Below are positions 8,084 to 16,475 of a stretch of 48,783 bases of DNA, in pieces; positions within the stretch are counted from its first letter, which is position 1, and the number at the start of each line of letters is the position of its first letter. The translations under genes and the position numbers were made by a program. Source of the stretch: an uncultured Gammaproteobacteria bacterium (lineage in GTDB: Bacteria; Pseudomonadota; Gammaproteobacteria; Enterobacterales; Succinivibrionaceae); the NCBI GenBank assembly GCA_900315395.1, contig OMZC01000091.1, positions 1 through 48,783 of the forward strand, read 5' to 3'. The notes under the pieces were generated by a model. It was not told where the DNA came from. It made no database searches and saw only the letters and a program-made list of their open reading frames with translations.

Positions 8084-9523
8084 TTAATTTAAGAAACGGC
8101 TGTTTTCTGAATATTGCTGGCTTCCCTGATCGTCATTAGTAGGCTTTAGAGTATTCTTGCCTTTATTGTCCTGATCAAGAGAAACTCCTGAATTTACTAA
8201 TTCAGGATCGATAACGTGGATGTAAGCCATCTCACGTAATGATCTTTCCCATGAAACTACATCTTCATTGAATTCACGTTCAAAGATAATTGAGTTTGCT
8301 TTCTCTTTGAAAACTTCTAATGAATCTCTATCAACTCTGGTGTCCTTTAACAGGATTAAGTGCCAGCCAAAAGCTGATTTTACAGGCTGACTCATCTGAC
8401 CTACGTGTAACTGAGTTAAAGCTTTAGCAAAGTTAGGATCGTAAATATCAGCTACAGCGTAACCTAAATCACCACCTTTAATTGCTGAACCTGGATCTTC
8501 TGAGTACTGCTTAGCAGCCTGTGCAAAGGTGATAGTACCTTTGTTAATTTCTGATGCGATATCCTTTAACTTAGCAACAGCTGCCTCATCTGAATAGATG
8601 ATTGAGGTCTTAATTAAGATATGAGCTGCGTCATAGGTCTTAATAGGAGTTACAGCTGAATGTGATACATCATAAAGTTTGATGATGTGCATACCAATAG
8701 ATGATCTGAATGGTCCGATTACGTCACCTGGCTTTGCATTTAAGATAGCAGGCAAGAATGGTAATGGAATTGCTGTCTCTGGTAAGTAGCCCATATCAGC
8801 ACTCTGCTCTGAGGTTGCGTATTTAGCTGCAACTTCAGCTACATTAGCACCATTTCTAATTGAATTTAAAGCCTGACGTGCTTCACTTTGAACACGGTTG
8901 TATTCAGCTTCACTAGGTGCTGATGATAATGGAATTACCACCTGAGCAATATGGTACATAGGCTCAACACTACCACGCTGCTTTAAAGCTTTAGCTAAGG
9001 TGTTAATTTCAACAGGTGAAATATGAATTCTCTGACGAACACTTGAACGACGAATTTCGTTGATTAAGTAGTCCTCTTTAAATTTCTCACGAGCCTGAGC
9101 TTCTGTAAGATTTGGACCATAGCTCTTTAAAATCTTGTCAGTAGTGGTGTTGTTACGCAGTGCTGCTGACTCTAGTGTTGAGTCTAACTGCATATCAGTT
9201 ACCTCAGCACCGTTAGTCTGAGCAATCTGTAAAATCAGCTCACGAGTGATCAGTGACTGTAGAGCCTGACGGCGAGCGGTAATTTCATCTACCTTAGCAC
9301 CAGTTGCTGCATATTGTGAGAGCAACTTTTGAGTATGAGCGTTTAATTCACTCTCTAAAATAATTCCGTTGTTAACGACAGCTGCAGTTGAATCTAAAAC
9401 CTGTTCTTCTGCATAGGCGTTGCCAAATAAGGCCAGTAAAACAGCACTAAGAGAGGCAATCTTGCCAAATTTATGGCTTAGTTTTTGGCTTAAATTATGG
9501 CTTAAATTGTTATGTGATCTCAT
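8084..9523 (-). CDS. surA: Periplasmic peptidyl-prolyl isomerase and outer-membrane protein chaperone SurA
   Basis: SurA escorts unfolded outer-membrane proteins, including LptD, through the periplasm. A signal peptide is visible (cleavage near GNAYA-EEQ, about residue 39), then the SurA N-terminal domain (about 42-175) and two parvulin domains (about 180-285 and 292-392, each with the GDLGY or MGYLPE type core). The chain is 479 residues, longer than E. coli SurA (428), because of a longer signal n-region and a low-complexity C-terminal tail. The n-region contains a 4-residue repeat encoded by a 12-bp DNA repeat. It is separated from lptD by a 222-base gap with strong hairpins; its SD is AAGG before ATG 9523. 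Confidence 0.95.
   Translation of the reverse strand: MRSHNNLSHNLSQKLSHKFGKIASLSAVLLALFGNAYAEEQVLDSTAAVVNNGIILESELNAHTQKLLSQYAATGAKVDEITARRQALQSLITRELILQIAQTNGAEVTDMQLDSTLESAALRNNTTTDKILKSYGPNLTEAQAREKFKEDYLINEIRRSSVRQRIHISPVEINTLAKALKQRGSVEPMYHIAQVVIPLSSAPSEAEYNRVQSEARQALNSIRNGANVAEVAAKYATSEQSADMGYLPETAIPLPFLPAILNAKPGDVIGPFRSSIGMHIIKLYDVSHSAVTPIKTYDAAHILIKTSIIYSDEAAVAKLKDIASEINKGTITFAQAAKQYSEDPGSAIKGGDLGYAVADIYDPNFAKALTQLHVGQMSQPVKSAFGWHLILLKDTRVDRDSLEVFKEKANSIIFEREFNEDVVSWERSLREMAYIHVIDPELVNSGVSLDQDNKGKNTLKPTNDDQGSQQYSENSRFLN
9475..9510. repeat. 12-bp tandem repeat in the SurA signal peptide
   Basis: The hexamer GGCTTA recurs at 9475, 9487 and 9499, a 12-bp period over three imperfect units. 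On the coding strand it encodes LSHN-LSQK-LSHK in the polar part of the signal peptide. Unit loss or gain would keep the frame. Confidence 0.6.
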
Positions 9524-9637
9524 TTAATTTACCTTATTCTGTCTGTGTAATCTCTGTTAATTATTAAAACTTATCTTAATTACAAATATCTATCCACAGT
9601 CTTTATTTACTATGGTAACAGCTATTTTTTAGCAATT

Positions 9638-9739
9638 ACTTAGTACAGATGGTTAAGAATTATATCTTTATATAGCTTTACTGTACTAAGTTACTTTATA
9701 CAGCAAACATTGATTTAGATTCAATGTCTCGTATAAAGT
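9638..9739 (-). other. Two-hairpin element between lptD and surA
   Basis: Hairpin A: outer arms ACTTTATAC (9693-9701) and GTATAAAGT (9731-9739), inner arms ACATTGA (9707-9713) and TCAATGT (9721-9727). Hairpin B: 11-base perfect arms ACTTAGTACAG (9638-9648) and CTGTACTAAGT (9681-9691). The two lie one base apart, beginning seven bases after the lptD stop codon, and the region has no ORF. In transcription order A then B follow lptD and precede surA. Neither is followed by a strong U tract, so an attenuator, an mRNA processing site or a stability element is more likely than a simple terminator; the function is unknown. Confidence 0.6.
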
Positions 9740-9745
9740 TCAAAA

Positions 9746-12391
9746 TTATCTGTTTAAGTTAGTAGGATCCAGTGATGGCAGATAGTGTGTACCAGTACCA
9801 TTAGGATCGGTAATACCTCTTACATTGATTGCAAAGAGATCTTTTAGCTCAAACTGTACGCCGATGAGTTTATCTGGAGCATGTTGCATATTAGACCAGT
9901 CCATCTTCAAATAGTTTTCATAGAGCAGGGTAACAGCATAACAGCAATCGTCATACTTTAGACCTACTTTTGTATCAATATTGTAGGATTGCTCAATATC
10001 TTTGTAGGAAGCTGCAAATGCACTCCATGTTGAAGATATAGGCAACTTAAACTCAACACCTAATTGCTTTAAGTCAACCTGCTTGTAGTTCTCTACATAA
10101 TAGTTACCGTCTTTATAGTAACGGTATGAAAGACCTATCATGTAACCTGTTGCAGGATCGGTATAACGGGCAGAACCACTGTAAGTGTAGAACTCATCTC
10201 CGTCAGGATTGTATTGAGCCTGTGCATGAATTGACATACCAGCAAAAGGTACCACATCAATTAAAGCTTCAAGTGGAGTTCTAGGATTGGTACTTAGGGT
10301 ATCAGTCTGACGCAACTTTACTCTGTTATCAGAGAAGTTATAGCCCTGAGCAACAGCTACACGTAAAACTTCACGATCATGAGCATCAAGTAAACGAGAG
10401 GTCAAACCAAAGGTTGCCATGTTCATGTTAGCAATTCTGTCGATACCAGCATAACGGTTAGGTGAGAACAGAGTGTAGTAATCATCATAACGGTTAGTTG
10501 TATCGTACAGGGCGATGTTGCTCTGATCTTTGTAAGGAATGTACTGATACTTAAACTCAGGCTCTAAGGTCTGGGTATGGTTCATATCCAGAACTTTCTT
10601 TTCAAAAGTAGACTTAGCATGAACATCTGCTAAATACAGAGCGCGATTTACAGAGTCATCGTAGTTAGTAAAACCTAATCTTGATTTATATGATGAGGTT
10701 AAATACTCAAGATCAGACTGACTGTAATGAGTTAAGAAACCGGTAAGACCCATATCAATAGAGGTACCGTAACCTTCGTAAGCAAGATAACGCACAGAAG
10801 GCTCAGCATGCAGACGGTTCATAGATAAGGTCATGTCATTTTTCATCTTGTCTAATGAGAAATGAGTAACTTCAGTCTTTAACTTAAAGTAGAAAGGACC
10901 GTATGAATCGTAGGTGTTAGCCTTTAACTGAGGCAACATTGCAAATGGTCTGTATGTAGAAAGATTGGAAGTAGAGAACATGTTCTGATACTTTCTCAAT
11001 TCCATAGATACATCATATTTGTCCTGATCGTAGCTTGCCTTAAAGCTCTGCTGCAAACTTGAATCAGTAATCGCTGCGTTCTTCTGGCTTACATCAGACA
11101 GATAGGTGTAATCGTCGTTACGAACTTTACTGTAATCTAATCTGAAATTTAAATCATTCTCTAGGAATGATAAGGTCTGATAAATGTTAATAAACCAACG
11201 GCTGTAGTCATCATTCTTAGGTGACCAGTGAGGATCGTTTGGTAAATAGGTAGCGTTTATCTCACCTGAGAGGTTCTGAAATGGTAAATATCTAAACTGC
11301 AAGTCATAGATATTGCCACGCTTAGCATCATGACCTGGAGTTATAGTAGCATCATAGTTTGTAGCTAAGTTCAAATAGATAGGTGCACTATAAGAGATAC
11401 CTTCACCTGATTTGTACTCAAGAGATACTGGTAATAAACCTGAGTGACGTTTCTTAGTCAAAGGGATCTGCGCATAAGGTGTATAGAATACAGGTACCTT
11501 ACCTAAGAAGAGTACATCATTCCAAGCATCACCGAAGTAGGCATCTTTTTCAGTTTTAAAGGTTGATGAATAAAAATGCCATGATCTCTTGTCAACAGGA
11601 CAGCCTGAGAGGGTAGCTCCTTTATAAGTCTTAGAGCCTTTTTTATTATCAATATCCATCTTGTCAGCAGTACCTGACATCACAGAACCGTTTAGGATGA
11701 ACTCTGCATTAGTTAAGTTCATCTTTTTAGTATCAAGATTGTGGACCATCTCCTCATCAGATGAGATGGTGTACTCAGGCTCATGAATGACAGCACTGCC
11801 TTTGGTGGTCAAAGTTCTCTCTTTACCGTCATAGACTACGATATCTGAGTTTAGGATCTTGTCACCCTGAGTTACCTCAACATTACCGGTGTAAGTTAAG
11901 ATATGAGCTTTCTTGTCATTTAACTTACCGGATACTTTATCGGCAGTTACAACTACAGGAGTTTTATCAGTATCAAACTTCTGAGGGTATCTGTATGAAG
12001 GTACACCATAGAAGCAGGCCATATCTTTAGCACGAATAGGGAATGATGGTGAATTTATCCAAGGCTTCTCATTTAACTTATTGATAAGTTTCATAGGGAA
12101 GGTAGCACTGTCTGCTGCACGAGGATTTTGTAAGTACTTTTGTGAAGCCTCAGAGTTCATGATCTCCATGGTGCGCTCTGAGAATGAACCTACAATATTT
12201 GCTCTAGGCTTGATGTTTTTTGCAATTCTTGTGGTGGTAACAGAAAACTCTGTAACAGAATTGTCTTGATCTTTTTCTGTTGCCTCAGACTGTTTCTCGT
12301 TTTCAAGCGCAAAGGCATTAGAGCTAATAGCTAAGCTTACAGCTATTGCCATAGTTGCCAAAGTAAACTGTTTAATCCCTTCGTTTTTCAA
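9746..12391 (-). CDS. lptD: LPS-assembly outer-membrane protein LptD
   Basis: LptD forms the outer-membrane barrel (with LptE) that inserts lipopolysaccharide into the outer leaflet. A signal peptide ends near SSNAFA (residue 28). After a 100-residue linker comes the LptA-like beta-jellyroll (about 140-300), then a large Tyr- and Asp-rich beta-barrel to the C-terminus. Cysteines in MACFYG and LSGCPVD plus a CC pair in YDDCCYAV mirror the two disulfides known for LptD. At 881 residues it is about 100 longer than E. coli LptD, mainly before the jellyroll. Start is TTG 12391 with AGGA seven bases upstream. Its chaperone SurA is encoded next, as usual. Confidence 0.95.
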   Translation of the reverse strand: MKNEGIKQFTLATMAIAVSLAISSNAFALENEKQSEATEKDQDNSVTEFSVTTTRIAKNIKPRANIVGSFSERTMEIMNSEASQKYLQNPRAADSATFPMKLINKLNEKPWINSPSFPIRAKDMACFYGVPSYRYPQKFDTDKTPVVVTADKVSGKLNDKKAHILTYTGNVEVTQGDKILNSDIVVYDGKERTLTTKGSAVIHEPEYTISSDEEMVHNLDTKKMNLTNAEFILNGSVMSGTADKMDIDNKKGSKTYKGATLSGCPVDKRSWHFYSSTFKTEKDAYFGDAWNDVLFLGKVPVFYTPYAQIPLTKKRHSGLLPVSLEYKSGEGISYSAPIYLNLATNYDATITPGHDAKRGNIYDLQFRYLPFQNLSGEINATYLPNDPHWSPKNDDYSRWFINIYQTLSFLENDLNFRLDYSKVRNDDYTYLSDVSQKNAAITDSSLQQSFKASYDQDKYDVSMELRKYQNMFSTSNLSTYRPFAMLPQLKANTYDSYGPFYFKLKTEVTHFSLDKMKNDMTLSMNRLHAEPSVRYLAYEGYGTSIDMGLTGFLTHYSQSDLEYLTSSYKSRLGFTNYDDSVNRALYLADVHAKSTFEKKVLDMNHTQTLEPEFKYQYIPYKDQSNIALYDTTNRYDDYYTLFSPNRYAGIDRIANMNMATFGLTSRLLDAHDREVLRVAVAQGYNFSDNRVKLRQTDTLSTNPRTPLEALIDVVPFAGMSIHAQAQYNPDGDEFYTYSGSARYTDPATGYMIGLSYRYYKDGNYYVENYKQVDLKQLGVEFKLPISSTWSAFAASYKDIEQSYNIDTKVGLKYDDCCYAVTLLYENYLKMDWSNMQHAPDKLIGVQFELKDLFAINVRGITDPNGTGTHYLPSLDPTNLNR

Positions 12392-12465
12392 AATCGTATC
12401 CTGTAAGTTCAGTCTTGTATCTGTTAAATTGAACCTGTATTTTCAGAAGTTAATTAAGCTTTTAC

Positions 12466-12492
12466 CGATGCTTTAGGAATCATCCTACATCG
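12466..12492 (-). other. Hairpin between yacG and lptD
   Basis: Arms CGATG/CATCG (outer) and TAGGA/TCCTA (inner) with loop ATCA and a 3-base bulge. It lies in the 122-base yacG-lptD gap and lacks a U tract. It may be an attenuator or processing site. Confidence 0.4.
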
Positions 12493-12513
12493 AATTATCT
12501 GCTATAAATTAGC

Positions 12514-12825
12514 CTACTCTTTTGGAAAGTTATACTTTCTAAGATTAGGATCATTTAAAAGCTCACCATCCTCATCTTCATCTACAGGTCTGCCTTTAAT
12601 CACACGCTCGTCACTGGCCCATGCTCCTAAGTCAATCAGTCTGCATTTTTCAGAGCAGAAAGGTCTGAATGGGTTAGAAGCATCATATACAGTTTCTTTT
12701 TTGCAAATAGGACATTTAACTTTTAAAGGCTGTCCTTCTTTTTCTAAAATCTCAACACCTGAATCATGGGCATCATGAACGACCTCATCATAAAGCTCAG
12801 GTGTAAGTAAATCCTTCAGGCTCAT
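12514..12825 (-). CDS. yacG: YacG-family zinc protein (DNA gyrase inhibitor)
   Basis: YacG is a small zinc-finger protein reported to inhibit DNA gyrase. Visible zinc ligands are CPIC and, about 20 residues on, CSEKC, followed by the conserved LIDLGAWASDERVI core. The usual length is about 65 residues; here 103, because of a 37-residue N-terminal extension starting MSLKDLLTPELYDEVV. The extension looks real: its ATG overlaps the zapD stop codon (ATGA), the normal coupling for this pair. An acidic C-terminal tail follows the zinc domain. Confidence 0.88.
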   Translation of the reverse strand: MSLKDLLTPELYDEVVHDAHDSGVEILEKEGQPLKVKCPICKKETVYDASNPFRPFCSEKCRLIDLGAWASDERVIKGRPVDEDEDGELLNDPNLRKYNFPKE

Positions 12826-13571
12826 TGCTGTAAGCTACTCTTGATATAAGCAATCTTAAATGGAACATCACCTACCTTTGACTCTTTGTCAAAAGGTAAG
12901 AATCTGATGTTTACTCGTGACTGGAAACCACTGACAACAGGGTAACCTGCTACATTCTCATCATATTGAATGTTGATTAAGTCACAAGTATCAGCACTCT
13001 CTTGCATAAAGCCTGATTTTGCTACTCTATCAGAGTAGTTTGCACACAGTCTCCACAGATAGAGAATGGTGTAAACAGGAATTCTGATACAGTCAAACTC
13101 GTGTAACCACTTATCTACGCTTTGTTTTTTCTTCTCAATACTCTGAGAGAACCAATAGGTAAAGAGTGGAGTATCAAAGCAGTTGATACCACTTGGAGTT
13201 AAAAATCTTGGTTTGATAAGCTCGATGATAGGATCGTCTTTTAAAACGGTTCTTTGTCTGGTAAAAGAGTCTAAAGCCTTTTTTGCTTCAACAATCTTTT
13301 CACGCAGTACGGCTACAAAATCCTTGTCACATTCAGGATCTGTAAGCCAACCTTTTAATCTGCCATCACATTTTTCAAGATCTTTTAATAATTCGATTTT
13401 GATGGCACTAGAACCATCCACAAGATCGATAAAATCTACTACTGCTCGCAAAAGAAACATCACGTTCTGGATAGAACTGAGATCTGAACTTTGCTCAGCA
13501 TTTTTAAAAACCTGTTCTAATTTTAGGTATGTTCTAGCTCTTGGGCTTAAAGGAAATTCGTAATTAAACAT
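12822..13571 (-). CDS. zapD: Cell division protein ZapD
   Basis: ZapD bundles FtsZ filaments at the division ring. The protein starts MFNYEFPLSPRARTYLKLE, close to the family start, continues with the all-helical first domain, and ends in the beta-rich domain with SGFQSRVNIRFLPF. Length 249 is usual. It lies between coaE and yacG in the order seen across gammaproteobacteria, and its stop overlaps the yacG start by four bases. Confidence 0.95.
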   Translation of the reverse strand: MFNYEFPLSPRARTYLKLEQVFKNAEQSSDLSSIQNVMFLLRAVVDFIDLVDGSSAIKIELLKDLEKCDGRLKGWLTDPECDKDFVAVLREKIVEAKKALDSFTRQRTVLKDDPIIELIKPRFLTPSGINCFDTPLFTYWFSQSIEKKKQSVDKWLHEFDCIRIPVYTILYLWRLCANYSDRVAKSGFMQESADTCDLINIQYDENVAGYPVVSGFQSRVNIRFLPFDKESKVGDVPFKIAYIKSSLQQ

Positions 13572-13595
13572 AACCTTATAAAGTACTCTAATGCA

Positions 13596-14297
13596 TTAAA
13601 TTTGGCTGTTTGCCAGCTGTTGGTATAGATTATGTAATTTTAGCACGAGATCGCCCTTTTTATCTAAAGGAGAGTTATCAGATTCAATTAAATCGTCAGC
13701 TTTTTTCAATCTTGTTTCTCTATCAACTTGTGAGGCGATCATAGAGCGTGCTAACTCTTTATCAATGCCATCACGACTAATCAATCTTTCTAACTGGATT
13801 GTAGGCTCTACATCAACCACTAAGATCCTGTCTACCATGTATTCAAGGTGATGCTCAAAGAGCAGGGGAATACAGATAATGACATAAGGTGAGTGCTGTG
13901 CTTTTACCTGACGTACGGTTTCATCTTCAATGGCAGGTGCCATTAAAGCGTTTAAATCTTTTAAGTTCTCAGGATGAGTTTTATCAAAAGCAATTTGACG
14001 TAATTGTCGTCTGTCTAAACTACCATCAGCTTTGATGATGTGCTGTCCAAATCGTGAAGCTAACTTACCTAAAAGCTTTGTGCCTGGCATCACCACTTCA
14101 CGGGCGATAACATCAGTATCCACAATCGGTACATTAAGTTTAGCAAACAAGGAAGCAATACCTGATTTACCACAGGCTATACCACCTGTAAGACCTACTC
14201 TAAAAGGTATTTTGTCAGGAGTTTTGGCAGAACTTGAGACTACATCTTTTGCAGATGCTTTATTTTCTGATAAATCTGAAGGTAATTTACAAGACAT
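13596..14297 (-). CDS. coaE: Dephospho-CoA kinase
   Basis: CoaE phosphorylates dephospho-CoA, the last step of coenzyme A synthesis. The P-loop GLTGGIACGKS is followed by the substrate motif VDTDVIAREVV, and the lid region has RDGIDKELARSMIASQ. Roughly 30 extra residues, Ser- and Lys-rich, precede the P-loop domain. ATG at 14297 is chosen over an in-frame TTG at 14309; neither has a clear SD. If an internal start were used the protein would be closer to the usual 205 residues. It heads the coaE-zapD-yacG set. Confidence 0.94.
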   Translation of the reverse strand: MSCKLPSDLSENKASAKDVVSSSAKTPDKIPFRVGLTGGIACGKSGIASLFAKLNVPIVDTDVIAREVVMPGTKLLGKLASRFGQHIIKADGSLDRRQLRQIAFDKTHPENLKDLNALMAPAIEDETVRQVKAQHSPYVIICIPLLFEHHLEYMVDRILVVDVEPTIQLERLISRDGIDKELARSMIASQVDRETRLKKADDLIESDNSPLDKKGDLVLKLHNLYQQLANSQI

Positions 14298-14423
14298 AAA
14301 TAAAATCAAAAAATTCAGTAGAGTACAGATGAATACAGATATTTTAAGGTATTTTAGTGGTAAATTTGTGTAGAATAGAGCAATAAGTAGAAAAATCTTA
14401 AAAATTTTATTATTGGGTACATT

Positions 14424-14936
14424 GTGAAAAATATAAAAAAAGGCCTTAGTGCGTTATTTGTTTGTGCACTGATTGCAGGCTGTTCTTCAGATGAGGGTAA
14501 TGCTGTAAAGACATTATTACCAGGAGGTCTTACCATCAATGATAAGGCTATCTATCTAAGAGGTGAGATGAATGACTATGAGGCATCTGAGACCTATCGC
14601 TTGAGAAAAGACGGTCACGGTTACTGCACTCTAGCTACATTACGTTCTGATTGGGCTCCATACAAGTTCAAGTTTGCTGATGAGAACTGGTCAAAGGGAA
14701 CTAACTTTGGCTTTTTAACTCCACCTGGAGTTCTAAGAGACGGTGCTCGTTCTGTAGAATTAAATCCAAATTCAAAGTTTGAAGAGATCAGTTACTATCC
14801 AAAGACAGATGGTGTCTATCGTTTCTGCCTCATTCCAAAGAATGACAGATACTATGTAACTGTAACAAAGAGTTCTAAAAAAGAGCTTCCTTCAATGGCA
14901 CAGTTAATTGATATGTCACGTAGTGACTTTGAATAA
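14424..14936 (+). CDS. Lipoprotein of unknown function with a possible glucan-binding-like beta domain
   Basis: The N-terminus is a lipoprotein signal with lipobox LIAGC and Cys20. The mature part starts with a short linker, then IYLRGEMNDYEAS, a Gly- and Tyr-containing strand, YKFKFADENWSKGTNFG and FLTPPGVL. These resemble the beta-sandwich modules seen near the start of bacterial pullulanases and amylases (xLRGxxNxW ... FKxADxxW ... NxG). I infer a carbohydrate-binding-like fold, not an enzyme. Start GTG at 14424; the SD is weak (GGG). It is divergent from coaE and is not clearly in an operon. Confidence 0.7.
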   Translation: MKNIKKGLSALFVCALIAGCSSDEGNAVKTLLPGGLTINDKAIYLRGEMNDYEASETYRLRKDGHGYCTLATLRSDWAPYKFKFADENWSKGTNFGFLTPPGVLRDGARSVELNPNSKFEEISYYPKTDGVYRFCLIPKNDRYYVTVTKSSKKELPSMAQLIDMSRSDFE

Positions 14937-15305
14937 ACTCTTACGGTTTGCTCTTGTACTGTTGTGATACTGCATTTGTAAGATTGATAACAGGCGAAGA
15001 TTGATAACAGATAAAGACAGGTAACAGTGAAGACTGGTACTGGTCGAGACTGAAACCGATGAAATTAGCTACTCTGTTACAGTCAAAGATGGCACACAGT
15101 ACTCACAAGAGTTTTTAAAAGGGTTTAATCAAAAGAGTTTAATCAAAAGATTTAAAAAGATGGATATAACCGTGTATCACACGGTTATATCCTGTAAAGA
15201 ACACCAAAAAGCCATTCCATTTCATCAAAGCTAAAGCTACATAGCTAAATCAGCACAGTAAGACATCATTTTTCAGGGCAATTTATATAGCTCAAAGGAT
15301 AAGAC
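14937..15305. other. Repeat-rich intergenic region upstream of xerD
   Basis: No ORF is supported in these 369 bases. Seen: two copies of GATTGATAACAG near 14983-15012, variants of AAGACNGGTAACAG after that, a direct repeat of AGTTTAATCAAAAGA-like sequence near 15120-15150, and a perfect 14-bp stem-loop at 15162-15192 (separate entry). Confidence 0.5.
15162..15192. repeat. Perfect 14-bp stem-loop upstream of xerD
   Basis: GGATATAACCGTGT and ACACGGTTATATCC pair perfectly around the 3-base loop ATC. On the minus strand it is followed by ATCTTTTTAAA, resembling a terminator, but no minus-strand gene ends here. A terminator for an unannotated antisense RNA or a DNA cruciform site are both possible. 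Confidence 0.5.
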
Positions 15306-16202
15306 ATGAGTACAAGAGCATCAGAACTAATGGTCAATTTTCGTGACTATCTGTTACTTGAAAATGGTCTGTCAACACTTTCCATTAAAGCTTATTGTGC
15401 TGATGTAGAGAGATTTTTAAATTTCACAGATAAGACTTTTTCTGTAAATGATGAGCATTTTACACAAGAGCATATTGAGGCCTTTTTAAAAGAGAATATC
15501 GATCATGAGGCAAGCTCTAATGCCAGATTTCTCTGCTCATTAAGAGCATTTACAGGCTTTTTAAAAAAAGAAAAGTTAATTGAGAATGATCCTTGTGTAC
15601 ATATTGAGAATCCTAAAATAATAAGAAACATTCCTCATGTCATGTCCGAAGGTTGTGTTGCAGCTTTTCTAGATGCCCCAGATCTTAATACTCATACAGG
15701 TTTAAGAGATAAAGCTATGCTTGAGACTGTCTATGCTACAGGTCTTAGAATCAGTGAGCTTATCTCATTAAAGTTTGACAATATCTTTTTTGCCGATGGC
15801 TTTGTCATGGTAAGAGGTAAGGGTGACAAAGAGAGAGTAGTGCCATTGTGCTCTGATGCTATCTATTGGATTGAGCTTTATATCTCTACTAAGAGAAAAG
15901 AAAAAGATCCTCAAAGAAAGTGTCCTTATATCTTTTTATCAGGAAAGGGTATTGGTCCTATGACCAGAATTGCTTTTTGGTATCGCATTAAAACCTATGG
16001 CAAACAGTTAGGCTTAACTGACAGTTTCTCTCCACACTCATTCCGTCATGCCTTTGCAACTCATCTTTTAAATCATGATGCGGATTTACGTTCAGTGCAG
16101 GTGCTATTAGGACATTCCTCACTTACTACCACGCAGATCTATACCCATGTTGCAACTGAGCGTATGCATCAGGTCTACGACAAAGCTCATCCACGATCAT
16201 AG
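15306..16202 (+). CDS. xerD: Tyrosine site-specific recombinase XerD
   Basis: XerD, with XerC, resolves chromosome dimers at dif. It has the N-terminal SAM-like core-binding domain (about 1-90) and the catalytic domain with Arg148 (ATGLRISEL), Lys172 (GKGDKERVVP), His244 and Arg247 (HSFRHAF), His270 (LLGHSSL) and nucleophile Tyr279 (IYTHVA). The ending ATERMHQVYDKAHPRS fits XerD rather than XerC, as does the length of 298. ATG at 15306 follows AAGGAT. It stands alone, with a long repeat-bearing upstream gap. A chromosomal XerC or an integrase is less likely. Confidence 0.92.
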   Translation: MSTRASELMVNFRDYLLLENGLSTLSIKAYCADVERFLNFTDKTFSVNDEHFTQEHIEAFLKENIDHEASSNARFLCSLRAFTGFLKKEKLIENDPCVHIENPKIIRNIPHVMSEGCVAAFLDAPDLNTHTGLRDKAMLETVYATGLRISELISLKFDNIFFADGFVMVRGKGDKERVVPLCSDAIYWIELYISTKRKEKDPQRKCPYIFLSGKGIGPMTRIAFWYRIKTYGKQLGLTDSFSPHSFRHAFATHLLNHDADLRSVQVLLGHSSLTTTQIYTHVATERMHQVYDKAHPRS

Positions 16203-16319
16203 TTAGCATTTGTAAGCTAAAATCATAGACTAAAATGACTTAGCCCACCTTGCCAAATGAGACTTGTGTGGATGATAGTTAACATACTGATGTGTATAAT
16301 AGAGTCAGCTTATGATTTT

Positions 16320-16394
16320 AAGAACATTCTTAATAAGAACATTCTTAATAAGAACATTCTTAATAAGAACACTCTTAATAAGAACACTCTAAAA
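16320..16394. repeat. 15-bp minisatellite with a palindrome in each unit
   Basis: Five consecutive units of AAGAACATTCTTAAT (units 4 and 5 carry AAGAACACTCT; unit 5 diverges at its end). The junctions create TAAGAA-CA-TTCTTA palindromes. It lies between xerD and the APH-like gene. Short ORFs read through it in both directions (NILNK or FLLRM repeats) but look like artefacts. Confidence 0.85.
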
Positions 16395-16475
16395 ACGAGC
16401 AGACTTTTATTAGGCAAAAGTATTAAGCATAAGTGCTTTAGATAAGCTTTTTTGTGGTTGAACAGTCTAGGTAGT

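Noticed and set aside
14032-14373. 113-codon plus-strand ORF opposite coaE
   Set aside because: Antisense shadow of the well-supported coaE frame.
16257-16445. 62-codon plus-strand ORF through the minisatellite (NILNK repeats)
   Set aside because: It exists because the 15-bp repeat has no stop in this frame; no SD and no plausible domain.
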